NCBI RefSeq assembly: GCF_025567405.1
Contig: NZ_JAOQKJ010000008.1
Span: forward strand, 62,001 to 126,000
Source: Suilimivivens aceti
GTDB lineage: Bacteria > Bacillota > Clostridia > Lachnospirales > Lachnospiraceae
DNA: 64,000 nt
Reading direction: 5' to 3'
The notes under the pieces are model-generated. The model had not been told where the DNA came from and ran no database searches. It saw only the letters and a list, made by a program, of their open reading frames with translations. The position numbers and the translations under genes are program-made. Below, piece by piece: positions 48,209 to 57,319 of this stretch; position 1 is the stretch's first letter; each line of letters begins with the position of its first letter.

Positions 48209-49957
48209 TTATTCTACATCCTGCAGAGCTTCAAAATCTTCCTCTCCAGTACGTACCTTTACAACCTTATCCACATTGTATACGAAGATCTTGCCATCTC
48301 CGATGTGACCTGTGTAAAGTGCTTTCTTTGCTGCTGCGATCACGGAATCTACCGGGATCTTGCTGACTACTACTTCTACCTTTACCTTCGGAAGAAGTGT
48401 AGCATCTACTTCAACACCACGATACATTTCTCCGGCACCCTTCTGAACACCACAGCCCATAACCTGTGTTACCGTCATACCAGTTACACCAAGATCGTTC
48501 ATTGCCTTCTTCAGATGATCATATCTGGAAAGCTTTGCGATGATCACTACCTTATAAATTCCAGTTGCCGGCATCTCGGGTGCTTTCACAACATTTACTG
48601 CTGCCTTCTTCTGGAAGCTGGATGCTGAATCATAATCAGAAACACCAAGATCTGTGTTTTCATTCACATCCATTGTCATGGTATTAGAAATATCCATGAT
48701 ACTGAAGCCTGCATATGCGGAAGGAAGTCCATGCTCACAGGAATCCAGTCCTACAATCTCTTCCTCTTCACTCACTCGGAGACCAACGGTTGCTTTAATT
48801 ACCAGGAAGGTAATTGTGATCATAACTGTTGTCCATGCTGCAACACTTGCAAAGCCGGCAAGCTGAAGTCCAAGCTGTTTGAACCCGCCACCGTAGAAGA
48901 GACCAACTATGCTGTCATTTCCAGGAGCAGAGGTTGTAGCAAACAGACCAACTGCAATTGTTCCCCAGATACCATTTAAGCAGTGCACTGCAACTGCGCC
49001 AACAGGATCATCTACACGAAGCTTGTTATCAAGGAACCACACACCAAATACTACTAACAGACCTGCAACTGCACCTATAATGATAGCCCCTGTTACATCT
49101 GTTACATCGCAGGGAGCAGTAATTGCTACAAGACCTGCCAGAGAAGCATTCAGACACATAGACACATCAGGCTTACCATATTTGATCCAGGTAAAGATCA
49201 TACATACCACTGTTGCAATTGCCGGAGCAACTGTAGTTGTTACAAATACAGAGCCAAGCTGTTCAACACTTGTACATGCAGCACCATTGAAGCCATACCA
49301 GCCAAGCCAGAGGATAAATACGCCGAGACATCCAATAGGAAGGTTATGACCAGGAAATGCATTTACTTTCGTGATTCTGCCCTTAGCATCCTTTACAAAT
49401 TTCCCAATTCTTGGTCCGAGCAGCCATGCACCGATCAGTGCGGAAATACCGCCTACCATATGTATTGCACAGGAACCTGCGAAATCATGGAACCCGATCT
49501 GTGAAAGCCAGCCGCCACCCCAGATCCAGTGTGCTTCAACAGGATAGATAAATGCAGAAATCACAGCTGAATAAATGCAGTAAGAAAGGAATTTGGTTCT
49601 TTCAGCCATAGCTCCTGATACAATTGTTGCTGTCGTTGCGCAGAACACCAGATTGAATACAAAATTGGACCAGTCAAAATTAGCATAATCTGTGAAAATA
49701 TCAAATCCCGGCTTTCCAATCAGCCCAACCAGATCTTCTCCAAACAGGAGTCCAAATCCGATAAGAATAAATACTACTGTACCAATACAGAAATCCATCA
49801 GATTCTTCATCAGGATATTGCCGGCATTCTTTGCTCTGGTAAATCCAGTTTCCACCATTGCAAACCCTGCCTGCATCCAGAACACGAGCGCTGCTCCAAT
49901 CAGGAACCAGACACCAAATACTTCACCGTTCACAACACTAAAAATCTCTTCTGTCAT
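48209..49957 (-). CDS. amt: Ammonium transporter fused to a P-II regulator
   Basis: The protein has 582 aa. Residues 1 to about 410 are an Amt channel with 11 helices (FWMQAGFAMVETGFTRAKNA, GSCAIHMVGGISALIGAW, VHCLNGIWGTIAVGLFAT). A linker of about 60 residues leads to a complete P-II domain (about 468-575): YKVVIIAKLSRYDHLKKAMN, GVTGMTVTQVMGCG, T-loop EMYRGVEVD with its Tyr, VKVEVVVSKIPVD and GHIGDGKIFV. P-II proteins (GlnB/GlnK) normally plug Amt as separate subunits; here the regulator is covalently tied. Two terminator-like hairpins sit in the leader. Confidence 0.93.
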   Translation of the reverse strand: MTEEIFSVVNGEVFGVWFLIGAALVFWMQAGFAMVETGFTRAKNAGNILMKNLMDFCIGTVVFILIGFGLLFGEDLVGLIGKPGFDIFTDYANFDWSNFVFNLVFCATTATIVSGAMAERTKFLSYCIYSAVISAFIYPVEAHWIWGGGWLSQIGFHDFAGSCAIHMVGGISALIGAWLLGPRIGKFVKDAKGRITKVNAFPGHNLPIGCLGVFILWLGWYGFNGAACTSVEQLGSVFVTTTVAPAIATVVCMIFTWIKYGKPDVSMCLNASLAGLVAITAPCDVTDVTGAIIIGAVAGLLVVFGVWFLDNKLRVDDPVGAVAVHCLNGIWGTIAVGLFATTSAPGNDSIVGLFYGGGFKQLGLQLAGFASVAAWTTVMITITFLVIKATVGLRVSEEEEIVGLDSCEHGLPSAYAGFSIMDISNTMTMDVNENTDLGVSDYDSASSFQKKAAVNVVKAPEMPATGIYKVVIIAKLSRYDHLKKAMNDLGVTGMTVTQVMGCGVQKGAGEMYRGVEVDATLLPKVKVEVVVSKIPVDSVIAAAKKALYTGHIGDGKIFVYNVDKVVKVRTGEEDFEALQDVE

Positions 49958-49975
49958 ATTTTTTCCTCCTCATGT

Positions 49976-50028
49976 AAAAAGAGTGGAGGCAAAGTATCCG
50001 TTTTTAAACGAGCTCCTTTGCTCCACTC
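49976..50028 (-). terminator. Leader terminator 2 in front of amt
   Basis: On the minus strand GAGTGGAG plus CAAAG pair with CTTTG plus CTCCACTC (13 bp, one bulged G), followed by TTTTT. It ends only about 19 bases before the amt start and overlaps no gene. Confidence 0.7.
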
Positions 50029-50094
50029 CTTCTTATTTTGTTTTCCTCCGCTCTTCCCTTAGTATCAGAGGATTCAGCTTAAAGCCTATAAAAC

Positions 50095-50124
50095 AAAAAG
50101 CGCTACGGATCTCTTCCATAGCGC
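50095..50124 (-). terminator. Leader terminator 1 in front of amt
   Basis: On the minus strand GCGCTATGG pairs with CCGTAGCGC (one G-T pair), 7-base loop, then TTTTTGTTTT. It begins only about 13 bases after the start site predicted from the amt promoter. It could also terminate the upstream DUF308 transcript. Confidence 0.75.
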
Positions 50125-50143
50125 CTTCGCTTTTATGTATTGT

Positions 50144-50172
50144 ATACTATCATCCCAGTATACGATTGTCAA
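50144..50172 (-). promoter_or_regulatory. Promoter of amt with overlapping inverted repeat
   Basis: On the minus strand TTGACA (50172-50167) and TAGTAT (50149-50144) with a 17-bp spacer. The inverted repeat GTATACT-N8-AGTATAC (50142-50163) spans spacer and -10 and could bind a regulator. Confidence 0.65.
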
Positions 50173-50180
50173 CTGTTTTT

Positions 50181-50774
50181 TTATTTTTCATCCTCATCAA
50201 TGATCCTGGCATCCACATCCACGATCTTCTGATAATTTTTTTTGGCCTTAAACAGTCTTGACAGGATCCAGAGATCTGATAATCCATCATAGATCAGGAA
50301 CCCGCCGATCACTCTCGTCACAGTATTGATAACACCAAATGGTTTAAAGATCAGCACAGCACCAAGGACGATGGTTGCAAGACCAAGCAGGCAGGCAATC
50401 CACCAGTTTCCATAACCCAGCTTTTTCAGATCAACAGACTGGACAGCATTATTGATTCCGTGGATCACGATAATAATGCCAACGATCACAGGAACCGCTT
50501 TCATGATACTTTCCGGTTTCAGCAGGATCCATGCACCGATCACTGCCAGCACGATTCCAAACAGGAGCATGCCCTGCAGATAGATCGTCCTTTCCTTTGC
50601 AAAAAGATACAGGATGATCTGCAGTACTCCATACAGAAGCAGTGCCCCTCCAAGGATCATGCAAGCTACCTTCACAGATGTTCCCGGCCAGATGATCAGT
50701 ACGATCCCGAGTGCCATACAGATGATTGCTGAGATCAGCTCATTTGCCTTCAGATTTTTGAAAAAATCAGCCAT
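50181..50774 (-). CDS. DUF308 (HdeD-like) membrane protein
   Basis: The protein has 197 aa and six membrane helices in three pairs, each starting with a GIVLIIWPG-, AVIGAWILLKPES- or GAVLIFKPFG-type motif, the repeat signature of the DUF308/HdeD family. The C-terminal 30 residues are charged. Its ATG overlaps the vanZ end by eight bases, so translation is coupled. HdeD of E. coli is tied to acid resistance; whether that holds here is unknown. Confidence 0.78.
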   Translation of the reverse strand: MADFFKNLKANELISAIICMALGIVLIIWPGTSVKVACMILGGALLLYGVLQIILYLFAKERTIYLQGMLLFGIVLAVIGAWILLKPESIMKAVPVIVGIIIVIHGINNAVQSVDLKKLGYGNWWIACLLGLATIVLGAVLIFKPFGVINTVTRVIGGFLIYDGLSDLWILSRLFKAKKNYQKIVDVDARIIDEDEK

Positions 50775-51249
50775 TTTCTTGTCTCTCCTTTTTTCTTTTC
50801 TGTTTCTTTATTGCCTTTGCTATAATGTACAGACAATATCCCATCACTGCACCAAGGCAGTTAAGCAGAATATCATCCACATCAAATGCACCAAAAGCAC
50901 TGAACAGCTGAAATACTTCAATGCCAAGTACAAAAAGAAATGCATTCAGCAGCATCACAAAAAAATTACATCCCTGCTTCATACAGAGAGGAAGCAGAAA
51001 CCCAAAGGGGATAAACAGTACGATATTTCCCACAAGGTTTTCAAAGCTGTTCAGCTTATAGGCATAATCAATATACATGCAGATTGTCTTAAACAGTGTA
51101 AAATTCGCCGTATACAGACCCTCCAGTATCACATCCTTCTGCCAGGAGGCTGCAATTGCCTTCAGATCTTCTATCGGATATTTAAAGATAACCAGTTTGA
51201 CCACCAGAATCAGATAAAGAAAGAAGATTATTTTTCTTCTTTTCTGCAC
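50767..51249 (-). CDS. VanZ family protein
   Basis: The protein has 160 aa with four helices. The VanZ pattern is clear: LVGNIVLFIPFGFLLPL, LGIEVFQLFSAFGAFDVDDI, LLNCLGAVMGYCLY. The start is GTG, 10 bases after GAGG and inside the end of truA (22-bp overlap). VanZ proteins give mild teicoplanin resistance in enterococci, but chromosomal members like this are widespread and of unknown role. Confidence 0.8.
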   Translation of the reverse strand: MQKRRKIIFFLYLILVVKLVIFKYPIEDLKAIAASWQKDVILEGLYTANFTLFKTICMYIDYAYKLNSFENLVGNIVLFIPFGFLLPLCMKQGCNFFVMLLNAFLFVLGIEVFQLFSAFGAFDVDDILLNCLGAVMGYCLYIIAKAIKKQKRKKERQENG

Positions 51250-52016
51250 AGATAACGAACCTCCATTAATGTAAGTCCCTTTGCCGGTACTAACTCTCCT
51301 GCTCTTTCCCTTCTTCCCTCATCAAAAACAGCAGGGATATCTTCAGCCTCCCTCTTATGAAGACCTACCTCCAGCAGCGTTCCCATCATGATCCGCACCA
51401 TATGGTACAAAAATCCATCTCCGCTGAATGTAAAGGTAAGCTTCCTTGCCCTGTCACCGGAAAGTCCGGGCAATGCTTCACTTTCCTCTATCCTGATGCT
51501 GTCAACTGTCCTTACTGTTGACTTTTTACTCTTTTTCAGAGATGTGAATGCCCTGTAGTCATGTGTTCCACTAAGGAGCTTTGCCGCCCTTCTCATCGCA
51601 GGTACATCCAGTTTTTCTTCTATCTGAATGGCATACCTTCTCTCAAATATATGCGGAACTGCAGAATTTACTACCTGGTAACAGTAGGTTTTTCCCTTTG
51701 CATTCAGCCTGCTGTGAAAACGTTCTTCCACTTCACAGATGTCAATGACTGCTATATCCTCCGGCAGATAAAGGTTCATATATTCCATGATCTGCGCCGG
51801 TGTTTTCTCTGTATTACAGTGAAAATTGGCTACCTGCGCCCTGGCATGCACTCCTGCATCGGTTCTGCCGGATCCCTGCACAGATACTTCTTCACCAGCC
51901 ATTTTGGTTAAAAGAGCTTCCAGCTTACCCTGGATCGTATTTCCTGTGGTATCCTGCTTCTGCCAGCCCTGGTATCTGGTTCCTTCATACTGCAGGATAA
52001 TTTTGAAATTACGCAA
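51228..52016 (-). CDS. truA: tRNA pseudouridine synthase A
   Basis: The protein has 262 aa. Motifs: LQYEGTRYQGWQKQ, VQGSGRTDAGVHARAQVANF with the catalytic Asp, YLPEDIAVIDICEV, and FLYHMVRIMMGTLLEVG. It forms pseudouridine at positions 38-40 of tRNA anticodon arms. The start appears to be TTG: GGGAGGT lies eight bases before it, inside the last codons of the upstream dehydrogenase gene, and no ATG fits the family start. Confidence 0.94.
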   Translation of the reverse strand: MRNFKIILQYEGTRYQGWQKQDTTGNTIQGKLEALLTKMAGEEVSVQGSGRTDAGVHARAQVANFHCNTEKTPAQIMEYMNLYLPEDIAVIDICEVEERFHSRLNAKGKTYCYQVVNSAVPHIFERRYAIQIEEKLDVPAMRRAAKLLSGTHDYRAFTSLKKSKKSTVRTVDSIRIEESEALPGLSGDRARKLTFTFSGDGFLYHMVRIMMGTLLEVGLHKREAEDIPAVFDEGRRERAGELVPAKGLTLMEVRYLCRKEEK

Positions 52017-52017
52017 T

Positions 52018-53004
52018 CTATTTTACCTCCCAGGGATTTTCCTTTCCTTCCGCGAAATATGTGCATCCCATAATTGCATTTCTTGCCACGGTACGTACGC
52101 AATCATCTGTATAGAATGCCATATGATGGCTGACTGTAACATTGGGAAAGCTTCTGAGCAGATACAATTCCCTGTTATCCAGTATATCTTCCCTGCGGTC
52201 ATTATAATACAGACCAAACTCATTCTCAACTACGTCAAGCCCTGCTCCTCCGATCTTGCCTGATTCAATGCCACGGATCAGTGCTTCTGAATCGATCAGT
52301 CCTCCTCTTGCGGTGTTTATGATCATTACACCATCCTTCATCTTGCTGATGGCATCTTCTCCGATCATATGATGATTTTTTTCTGTAAGGGGTGCATGCA
52401 GCGAGATCACATCTGCCTGCTGCCACATTTCATCCAGTGTCACATAATGAACCCCGCTTTTCTTCACCTCGTCATTTTCATAGATATCATAGGCAATCCT
52501 TTTACACCCGAATCCGGAAAGATTGGAAAGAACAGTTCTTCCGATCCTGCCGGTACCAATGACTCCCACAGTCAGATCCTTCAGCTCTCTTCCCTGCAGT
52601 CCCTTTAATGTATAATCCTGTACTGCACCACGCATTTCTATGCTCTTCATCTTACGGATTGTCATCAGTATCAGCATGGTCGCATAATCAGCAACCCCAT
52701 TAGGCCCATAAGGAGAATTTGCTATGGTGATCCCCAGTCTTTTCGCTGCTGCTATATCAATATGATCATATCCTATGGATCTTGTAACAATGTACTTCAC
52801 TCCATAAGACGCAAAGGTTTCAAGCAGCTCCGCCGGCATTTCCGTAGTAATAATGGAAATACAAAGACTTCCCTGTGAAAGTGCTGCACTTTCCTGTGTC
52901 GGTGCGCAGGTGCAAAGCTGGATCTCCACACCGAGCTCCTTTTCATACTTCAGGAACAATTCTCGTTCGTCAAAATCTCTGCAGTTGTAAACGGTAATTT
53001 TCAT
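52018..53004 (-). CDS. D-lactate dehydrogenase-like 2-hydroxyacid dehydrogenase
   Basis: The protein has 328 aa. Motifs: substrate-domain RSIGYDHIDIAAAKRLGI, NAD site VGVIGTGRIGRTVLSNL, NTARGGLID with the catalytic Arg, GLDVVENE with Glu, and VSHHMAFYTDD with His. The pattern is nearest to fermentative D-lactate dehydrogenases (LdhA/VanH type), which reduce pyruvate with NADH. Its last codons carry the truA ribosome binding site. A GGAGG-type site precedes the ATG. Confidence 0.85.
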   Translation of the reverse strand: MKITVYNCRDFDERELFLKYEKELGVEIQLCTCAPTQESAALSQGSLCISIITTEMPAELLETFASYGVKYIVTRSIGYDHIDIAAAKRLGITIANSPYGPNGVADYATMLILMTIRKMKSIEMRGAVQDYTLKGLQGRELKDLTVGVIGTGRIGRTVLSNLSGFGCKRIAYDIYENDEVKKSGVHYVTLDEMWQQADVISLHAPLTEKNHHMIGEDAISKMKDGVMIINTARGGLIDSEALIRGIESGKIGGAGLDVVENEFGLYYNDRREDILDNRELYLLRSFPNVTVSHHMAFYTDDCVRTVARNAIMGCTYFAEGKENPWEVK

Positions 53005-53050
53005 AATGCTCCTCCATTTCTGTCCTGCCTTGTCAGGACATGCGACTGAT

Positions 53051-54274
53051 TCATTGGTTTTTTTGTTCTTCCGTGTTCTCTTCCCTTAGTTTTTTCTCAG
53101 CCAGTTCCCGTTTCCTGTATTTCTCTACCTCTTCCATATCCTCTTCTGTCAGATGCCTGAAATTACTGATACCCGCATATAAAATCTTAAGACTGTTGAT
53201 CGTTGTGTTAAAAACCCCCTCTTCGTAAAGATTGAGTACAATGATCCCTACCGGAACTGCAACGATCATGCCAAACACACCTGCCACCCTGTATCCTACA
53301 AAAAGAAGGATGATCGTTGGCATGGGTGATAATCCTACCGAATCTCCTACGATCTTCGGCTGGATGATCTGTCTTGCAAGCTGTCCTACCCCCCAGATGA
53401 TCAGAAGCCCAATCACCATCTTATAGTCACCGCTGAAAAATTTGATAACTGCCCATGGGATCAGTACAGTTCCTGTTCCAAAAAAAGGCAGAAAATCCAG
53501 GAATGCTACACCAATAGCAATGATAAACGCATATTTTACCCTCAAAATGGTAAATCCAATTCCAAGAAGAAAATACATCCAGATCTCGATCTTAATCTGC
53601 GCCTTGAAATAACCGCCTACTGCCCGGCCAAGTCCCCTTCTGATCATGTCAAAGCGGAGTAATATTGACTCCGGCAGTATTTTTTCCAGAATACCGGGTA
53701 TATAATCCTTATCTGCCACATAAAAGTAAGTAAACAACAGTCCCATGATAATACCGATCACAATACCCGGAATATTTTTTGCAAAATTACCAAGTGCCTC
53801 CACTGTCGGCTCACTGACACTGCCGATCACATTTCCCATATAATCCTGTATATTTACGGAAATATCCGTAATCGTCATCTGTAATTCCTTTGGCAGAAAT
53901 CTGGCTGCTTTGGAAAGATTCTCACCGATATGGTCAAAATCAATCTGCGCCGCCTGCCACATATCCGGAACATCCCCGATAAATTTAACTGCCTGCTCGA
54001 TCAGTGCTGATCCAATAAAATAACCTCCAAGGATCACGATAGCAATTACTGCAATGATCACAAAAGCCGAACCTGCCTTCCGACGTATTTTCAGCCTTTT
54101 TTCAAAGAAATGCACAAGCGGGCTTGCGATCAGGGCAATGATCCAGCCCACTACAAAAGGCATGAAGCACACGATCAGCCTTGGTAATCCAAACAGACAG
54201 AACAGGATCAGTAACAGCATCAATCCCAGGTTCACAAATACCTTACAGTAAGTTTTCTTTTTGTCATAAGACAT
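53051..54274 (-). CDS. AI-2E family permease
   Basis: The protein has 407 aa (MSYDKKKTYCKV) or 410 aa if translation begins at the GTG that overlaps the engB stop. Seven or eight helices, with the family motifs YFYVADKDYIPGILEKILPE, VAFLDFLPFFGTGTVLIPWA and GQLARQIIQPKIVGDSVGLS. The family was named for TqsA (AI-2 export) but includes Na+/H+ antiporters and sporulation protein YtvI; the length and position fit YtvI-like members. The C-terminus is a charged Arg/Glu/Lys coil. Cotranscription with engB is likely. Confidence 0.85.
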   Translation of the reverse strand: MSYDKKKTYCKVFVNLGLMLLLILFCLFGLPRLIVCFMPFVVGWIIALIASPLVHFFEKRLKIRRKAGSAFVIIAVIAIVILGGYFIGSALIEQAVKFIGDVPDMWQAAQIDFDHIGENLSKAARFLPKELQMTITDISVNIQDYMGNVIGSVSEPTVEALGNFAKNIPGIVIGIIMGLLFTYFYVADKDYIPGILEKILPESILLRFDMIRRGLGRAVGGYFKAQIKIEIWMYFLLGIGFTILRVKYAFIIAIGVAFLDFLPFFGTGTVLIPWAVIKFFSGDYKMVIGLLIIWGVGQLARQIIQPKIVGDSVGLSPMPTIILLFVGYRVAGVFGMIVAVPVGIIVLNLYEEGVFNTTINSLKILYAGISNFRHLTEEDMEEVEKYRKRELAEKKLREENTEEQKNQ

Positions 54275-54279
54275 ATTGA

Positions 54280-54879
54280 TCACTCTCCCTCTCTTGTTTC
54301 AAGATAGGTATCAAGCAACTCGTAAATCTCTTCCCTTCCCTGCTTAGTCTGCGCCGAATAGGGAATCACGATAGTTCCCTTCACCGTCTGCAGACCCTCT
54401 TTGATCATTTTTACATGCTTTGCCACCTGGCTTCTGTTGATCTTGTCAAGCTTGGTTGCAATAATAACCGGCGAAAACCCCTGATCCAGGATCCACTTGT
54501 ACATCAGCTTGTCATTCCCGGATGGCTCATGCCGGATATCTACCAATAAGAATACAATCTGCAGCTGCTTTGAGGTATGAAGATAATTCTCGATCATCTT
54601 TCCCCACTGTGCCTTGACCTCTTCTCCGGCCTTGGCATAACCATAACCCGGCAGATCCACAAAGTAACACTCATTATTGATATTATAAAAATTGATCGTC
54701 TGTGTCTTGCCTGGCTGTGCACTGGTTCTTGCCAGTGATTTTCTGAGCATCAGGCCATTGATCAGAGATGACTTGCCCACATTACTCTTGCCGGCAAAGG
54801 CAAACTCCGGTATTTCATGCTCCGGAATCTGGCTTGTAATACCACATACCGTCTCCAGACTTACATTTCTGATAACCAT
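54280..54879 (-). CDS. engB: Ribosome biogenesis GTPase YihA/YsxC
   Basis: The protein has 199 aa. G motifs: FAGKSNVGKSSLINGL (G1), RTSAQPGKTQTINFY (G2), DLPGYGYA (G3) and ATKLDKINRSQ (G4). It helps assemble the large ribosomal subunit. It starts right behind the lon stop and belongs to the tig-clpP-clpX-lon-engB strand; the lon-engB link is a frequent Firmicutes order. Confidence 0.95.
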   Translation of the reverse strand: MVIRNVSLETVCGITSQIPEHEIPEFAFAGKSNVGKSSLINGLMLRKSLARTSAQPGKTQTINFYNINNECYFVDLPGYGYAKAGEEVKAQWGKMIENYLHTSKQLQIVFLLVDIRHEPSGNDKLMYKWILDQGFSPVIIATKLDKINRSQVAKHVKMIKEGLQTVKGTIVIPYSAQTKQGREEIYELLDTYLETREGE

Positions 54880-57258
54880 TTATTTTCTCCCTTGGTTTAC
54901 AAGTGCGTGCTCCAGGACTTCCTTCATGCTCTTGACAAAGGTGATGGTCAGTCCTTCACGGATCTCTTCCGAGATCTCTTCCACGTCTTTTTTATTTTCA
55001 AAAGGTACCAGTACTTCTGTCACACCTGCCATTTTGGCTGCCAGAAGCTTTTCCTTCAATCCTCCTATGGGAAGAACCCTTCCTCTCAGAGTGACCTCAC
55101 CGGTCATTGCCAGATCACCACGCACCTTTTCTCCTGTAACTGCTGAGAAAATGGCCGTAGCCATGGTGATACCGGCAGACGGTCCATCCTTTGGTACTGC
55201 TCCCTCCGGGATGTGGATATGAAAATCACATTCTTTAAAGGCTTTCTGATCCACACCGTATTCCTGACTGATGGATCTTACATAGCTCATGGCAATGATC
55301 GCGGATTCCTTCATCACATCGCCCATTTGACCAGTCAGGTCGATATCCCCTTTTCCCGGCATTTTGTTTACCTCGATCTGCAGCGTTTCACCGCCCACAC
55401 TGGTCCAGGCAAGCCCTCTGACAATACCCGTCTTGGGATGCCTGTCTGCCTTTTCCTGGGTAAACTTTTTCTTGCCAAGGTACTTCTCCAGATTGGACGC
55501 AGTCACAGAAATCTGTGTTTCTTCCTTTCCTTCCTCTCTTCGTTCCAGGATCTCCCTGGCTGCTTTCCGGCAGATATCCCCGATCTTTCTCTCAAGACCT
55601 CTGACCCCGGCTTCTCTTGTGTAATACGCGATCACCGCTTTCAATGCACTATCCTTAATGGATAACATACTCTTTGAGAGACCGTTTTTCTTCAGTTCCC
55701 TGGGGAGCAGATGCTCCTTTGCAATATGGAACTTTTCATTCTGCGTGTAGCTGTTGACCTCAATGATCTCCATCCGGTCAAGGAGTGGTCTTGGGATCGT
55801 CTCTGTAGTATTGGCTGTGGCTATAAACAATACCTCAGAAAGATCCACCGGAATTTCCACATAATGGTCACGGAATCTTACATTCTGTTCACTGTCAAGC
55901 ACTTCCAGAAGAGCTGAGAACGTATCTCCTTTATAATCATTACTCACTTTATCTATTTCGTCAAGAAGCATAAGCGGATTCTTTACTCCAGCCTGCCGGA
56001 GTCCCGTAATGATACGTCCCGGCATAGCTCCCACATAAGTTTTACGGTGTCCCCTGATCTCTGCCTCATCCCGCACACCTCCAAGACAGATCCTGACATA
56101 TTTTTTGTTCAGGGCTTCTGCCACGCTCCTTGCTACGGATGTCTTGCCGGTTCCCGGAGGTCCTACCAGACAGAGGATCGGGCTGTCTCCCTTCTGGTTC
56201 AGACAGCGCACCGCAAGAAACTCCAGGATTCTTTCCTTTACTTTTTCAAGACCGTAATGATCTCTGTTCAGGATCTCCTCTGCCCGTTTCATGCTTTCAT
56301 TGTCAACAGATGCTTTATCCCAGGGCAGCTCCAGCAAGGTTTCGATATAGCCTCTCTCTACGGAGCTTTCAGAGCTGTTTCCTGTCAGGTTGCGGAATCT
56401 TCCGATTTCCTTTGCTATTTTCTTTTTTACCTCTTCCGTCGCCTGCAGCGTAGAAAGCGTTTTTTCAAACTGGTCTGCATCGGATAGGGATCCATCTTCA
56501 CCCAGTTCCTCCCTGATATAACGGAGCTGCTCACGAAGCAGGTATTCCTTCTGGTTTTTATCAACTCTCCCTTTGAGCTTCTGTACAAGCTCAGACCGTA
56601 TTTTGGCAATTTCCACTTCATTTATCAGTATGCTGCACAGGATCTCATACCGTTCCTTCAGGTCGCAGGCATCCAGCACCTGCTGCTTCTGTTCAAAGGT
56701 TATCGGCATATTCATGGCCATCTCATCTGCCAGTCTGCCGGGATCAGTGATGGAATCATAGCGTTTTGCAAGATTCTGTCCCAGCTTTGGATGAAATGCC
56801 ATATAAGCCCGGAAAGAATCCTTAACCTGACGCAGCATGGCCTCGATCTCTGCACCTGCTTCCAGTCCGCCTGACCCCTCATCTGTCATCTTCAGCAAAT
56901 CTGCACAGAAATATCTGTTTTCTTTCTTCTGTAATCCGATCAGCTTTCCCCGATAAAGACCTTCTACCAGGATCCGGACTACGTGATCTGGAAGCTTTGT
57001 AATCTGTTTTATAACAGCTACCGTTCCAATGGCATAGAGCTTCTTCTCCGGATGGGCTGCTTCTGATTCCTGCTTTCTTTTCGTGATCAGAAAAACACGT
57101 CCTCCCTCTGCCATGGCATGCTCAAGAGAGGAAATGGCTTCTTCTTTATGCAGATCAAAGTGGATCACAGCACCCGGCAGAATCGTCAGATTCTCCAGAA
57201 TGACTGCTGGTATGCTTTCTGTTTCCACTGTCTTATTTTCCATTTCAAAATCTTTCAT
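54880..57258 (-). CDS. lon: ATP-dependent protease La
   Basis: The protein has 792 aa from MKDFEMENKT, where AAGGA stands eight bases upstream; the longer frame would begin in the clpX terminator region. Layout: N-terminal substrate domain (AVILENLTILPGAVIHFDLH), coiled coil (KEYLLREQLRYIREELGEDG), AAA+ domain with LVGPPGTGKTSVARSVA and LLDEIDKV, then the peptidase domain with the catalytic Ser in PKDGPSAGITMATAIFS and Lys downstream. It degrades damaged and regulatory proteins. A strong terminator stands directly before its ribosome binding site. Confidence 0.96.
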   Translation of the reverse strand: MKDFEMENKTVETESIPAVILENLTILPGAVIHFDLHKEEAISSLEHAMAEGGRVFLITKRKQESEAAHPEKKLYAIGTVAVIKQITKLPDHVVRILVEGLYRGKLIGLQKKENRYFCADLLKMTDEGSGGLEAGAEIEAMLRQVKDSFRAYMAFHPKLGQNLAKRYDSITDPGRLADEMAMNMPITFEQKQQVLDACDLKERYEILCSILINEVEIAKIRSELVQKLKGRVDKNQKEYLLREQLRYIREELGEDGSLSDADQFEKTLSTLQATEEVKKKIAKEIGRFRNLTGNSSESSVERGYIETLLELPWDKASVDNESMKRAEEILNRDHYGLEKVKERILEFLAVRCLNQKGDSPILCLVGPPGTGKTSVARSVAEALNKKYVRICLGGVRDEAEIRGHRKTYVGAMPGRIITGLRQAGVKNPLMLLDEIDKVSNDYKGDTFSALLEVLDSEQNVRFRDHYVEIPVDLSEVLFIATANTTETIPRPLLDRMEIIEVNSYTQNEKFHIAKEHLLPRELKKNGLSKSMLSIKDSALKAVIAYYTREAGVRGLERKIGDICRKAAREILERREEGKEETQISVTASNLEKYLGKKKFTQEKADRHPKTGIVRGLAWTSVGGETLQIEVNKMPGKGDIDLTGQMGDVMKESAIIAMSYVRSISQEYGVDQKAFKECDFHIHIPEGAVPKDGPSAGITMATAIFSAVTGEKVRGDLAMTGEVTLRGRVLPIGGLKEKLLAAKMAGVTEVLVPFENKKDVEEISEEIREGLTITFVKSMKEVLEHALVNQGRK

Positions 57259-57287
57259 CTTTTTGTTCCTTAAAATAACATTTTTGC

Positions 57288-57314
57288 AAAAAACGCCGCC
57301 ATAAACAGGCGGCG
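57288..57314 (-). terminator. Intrinsic terminator between clpX and lon
   Basis: On the minus strand CGCCGCC-7-GGCGGCG and a six-T tail (57293-57288). Its tail ends 29 bp before the lon ATG, so there is no room for a separate lon promoter after it. Confidence 0.88.
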
Positions 57315-57319
57315 CATCT

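Noticed and set aside
49976..50172. ANTAR-type two-hairpin antitermination RNA in front of amt
   Set aside because: The stems do not show the paired hexanucleotide loops expected for ANTAR targets; only generic tandem terminators can be claimed.
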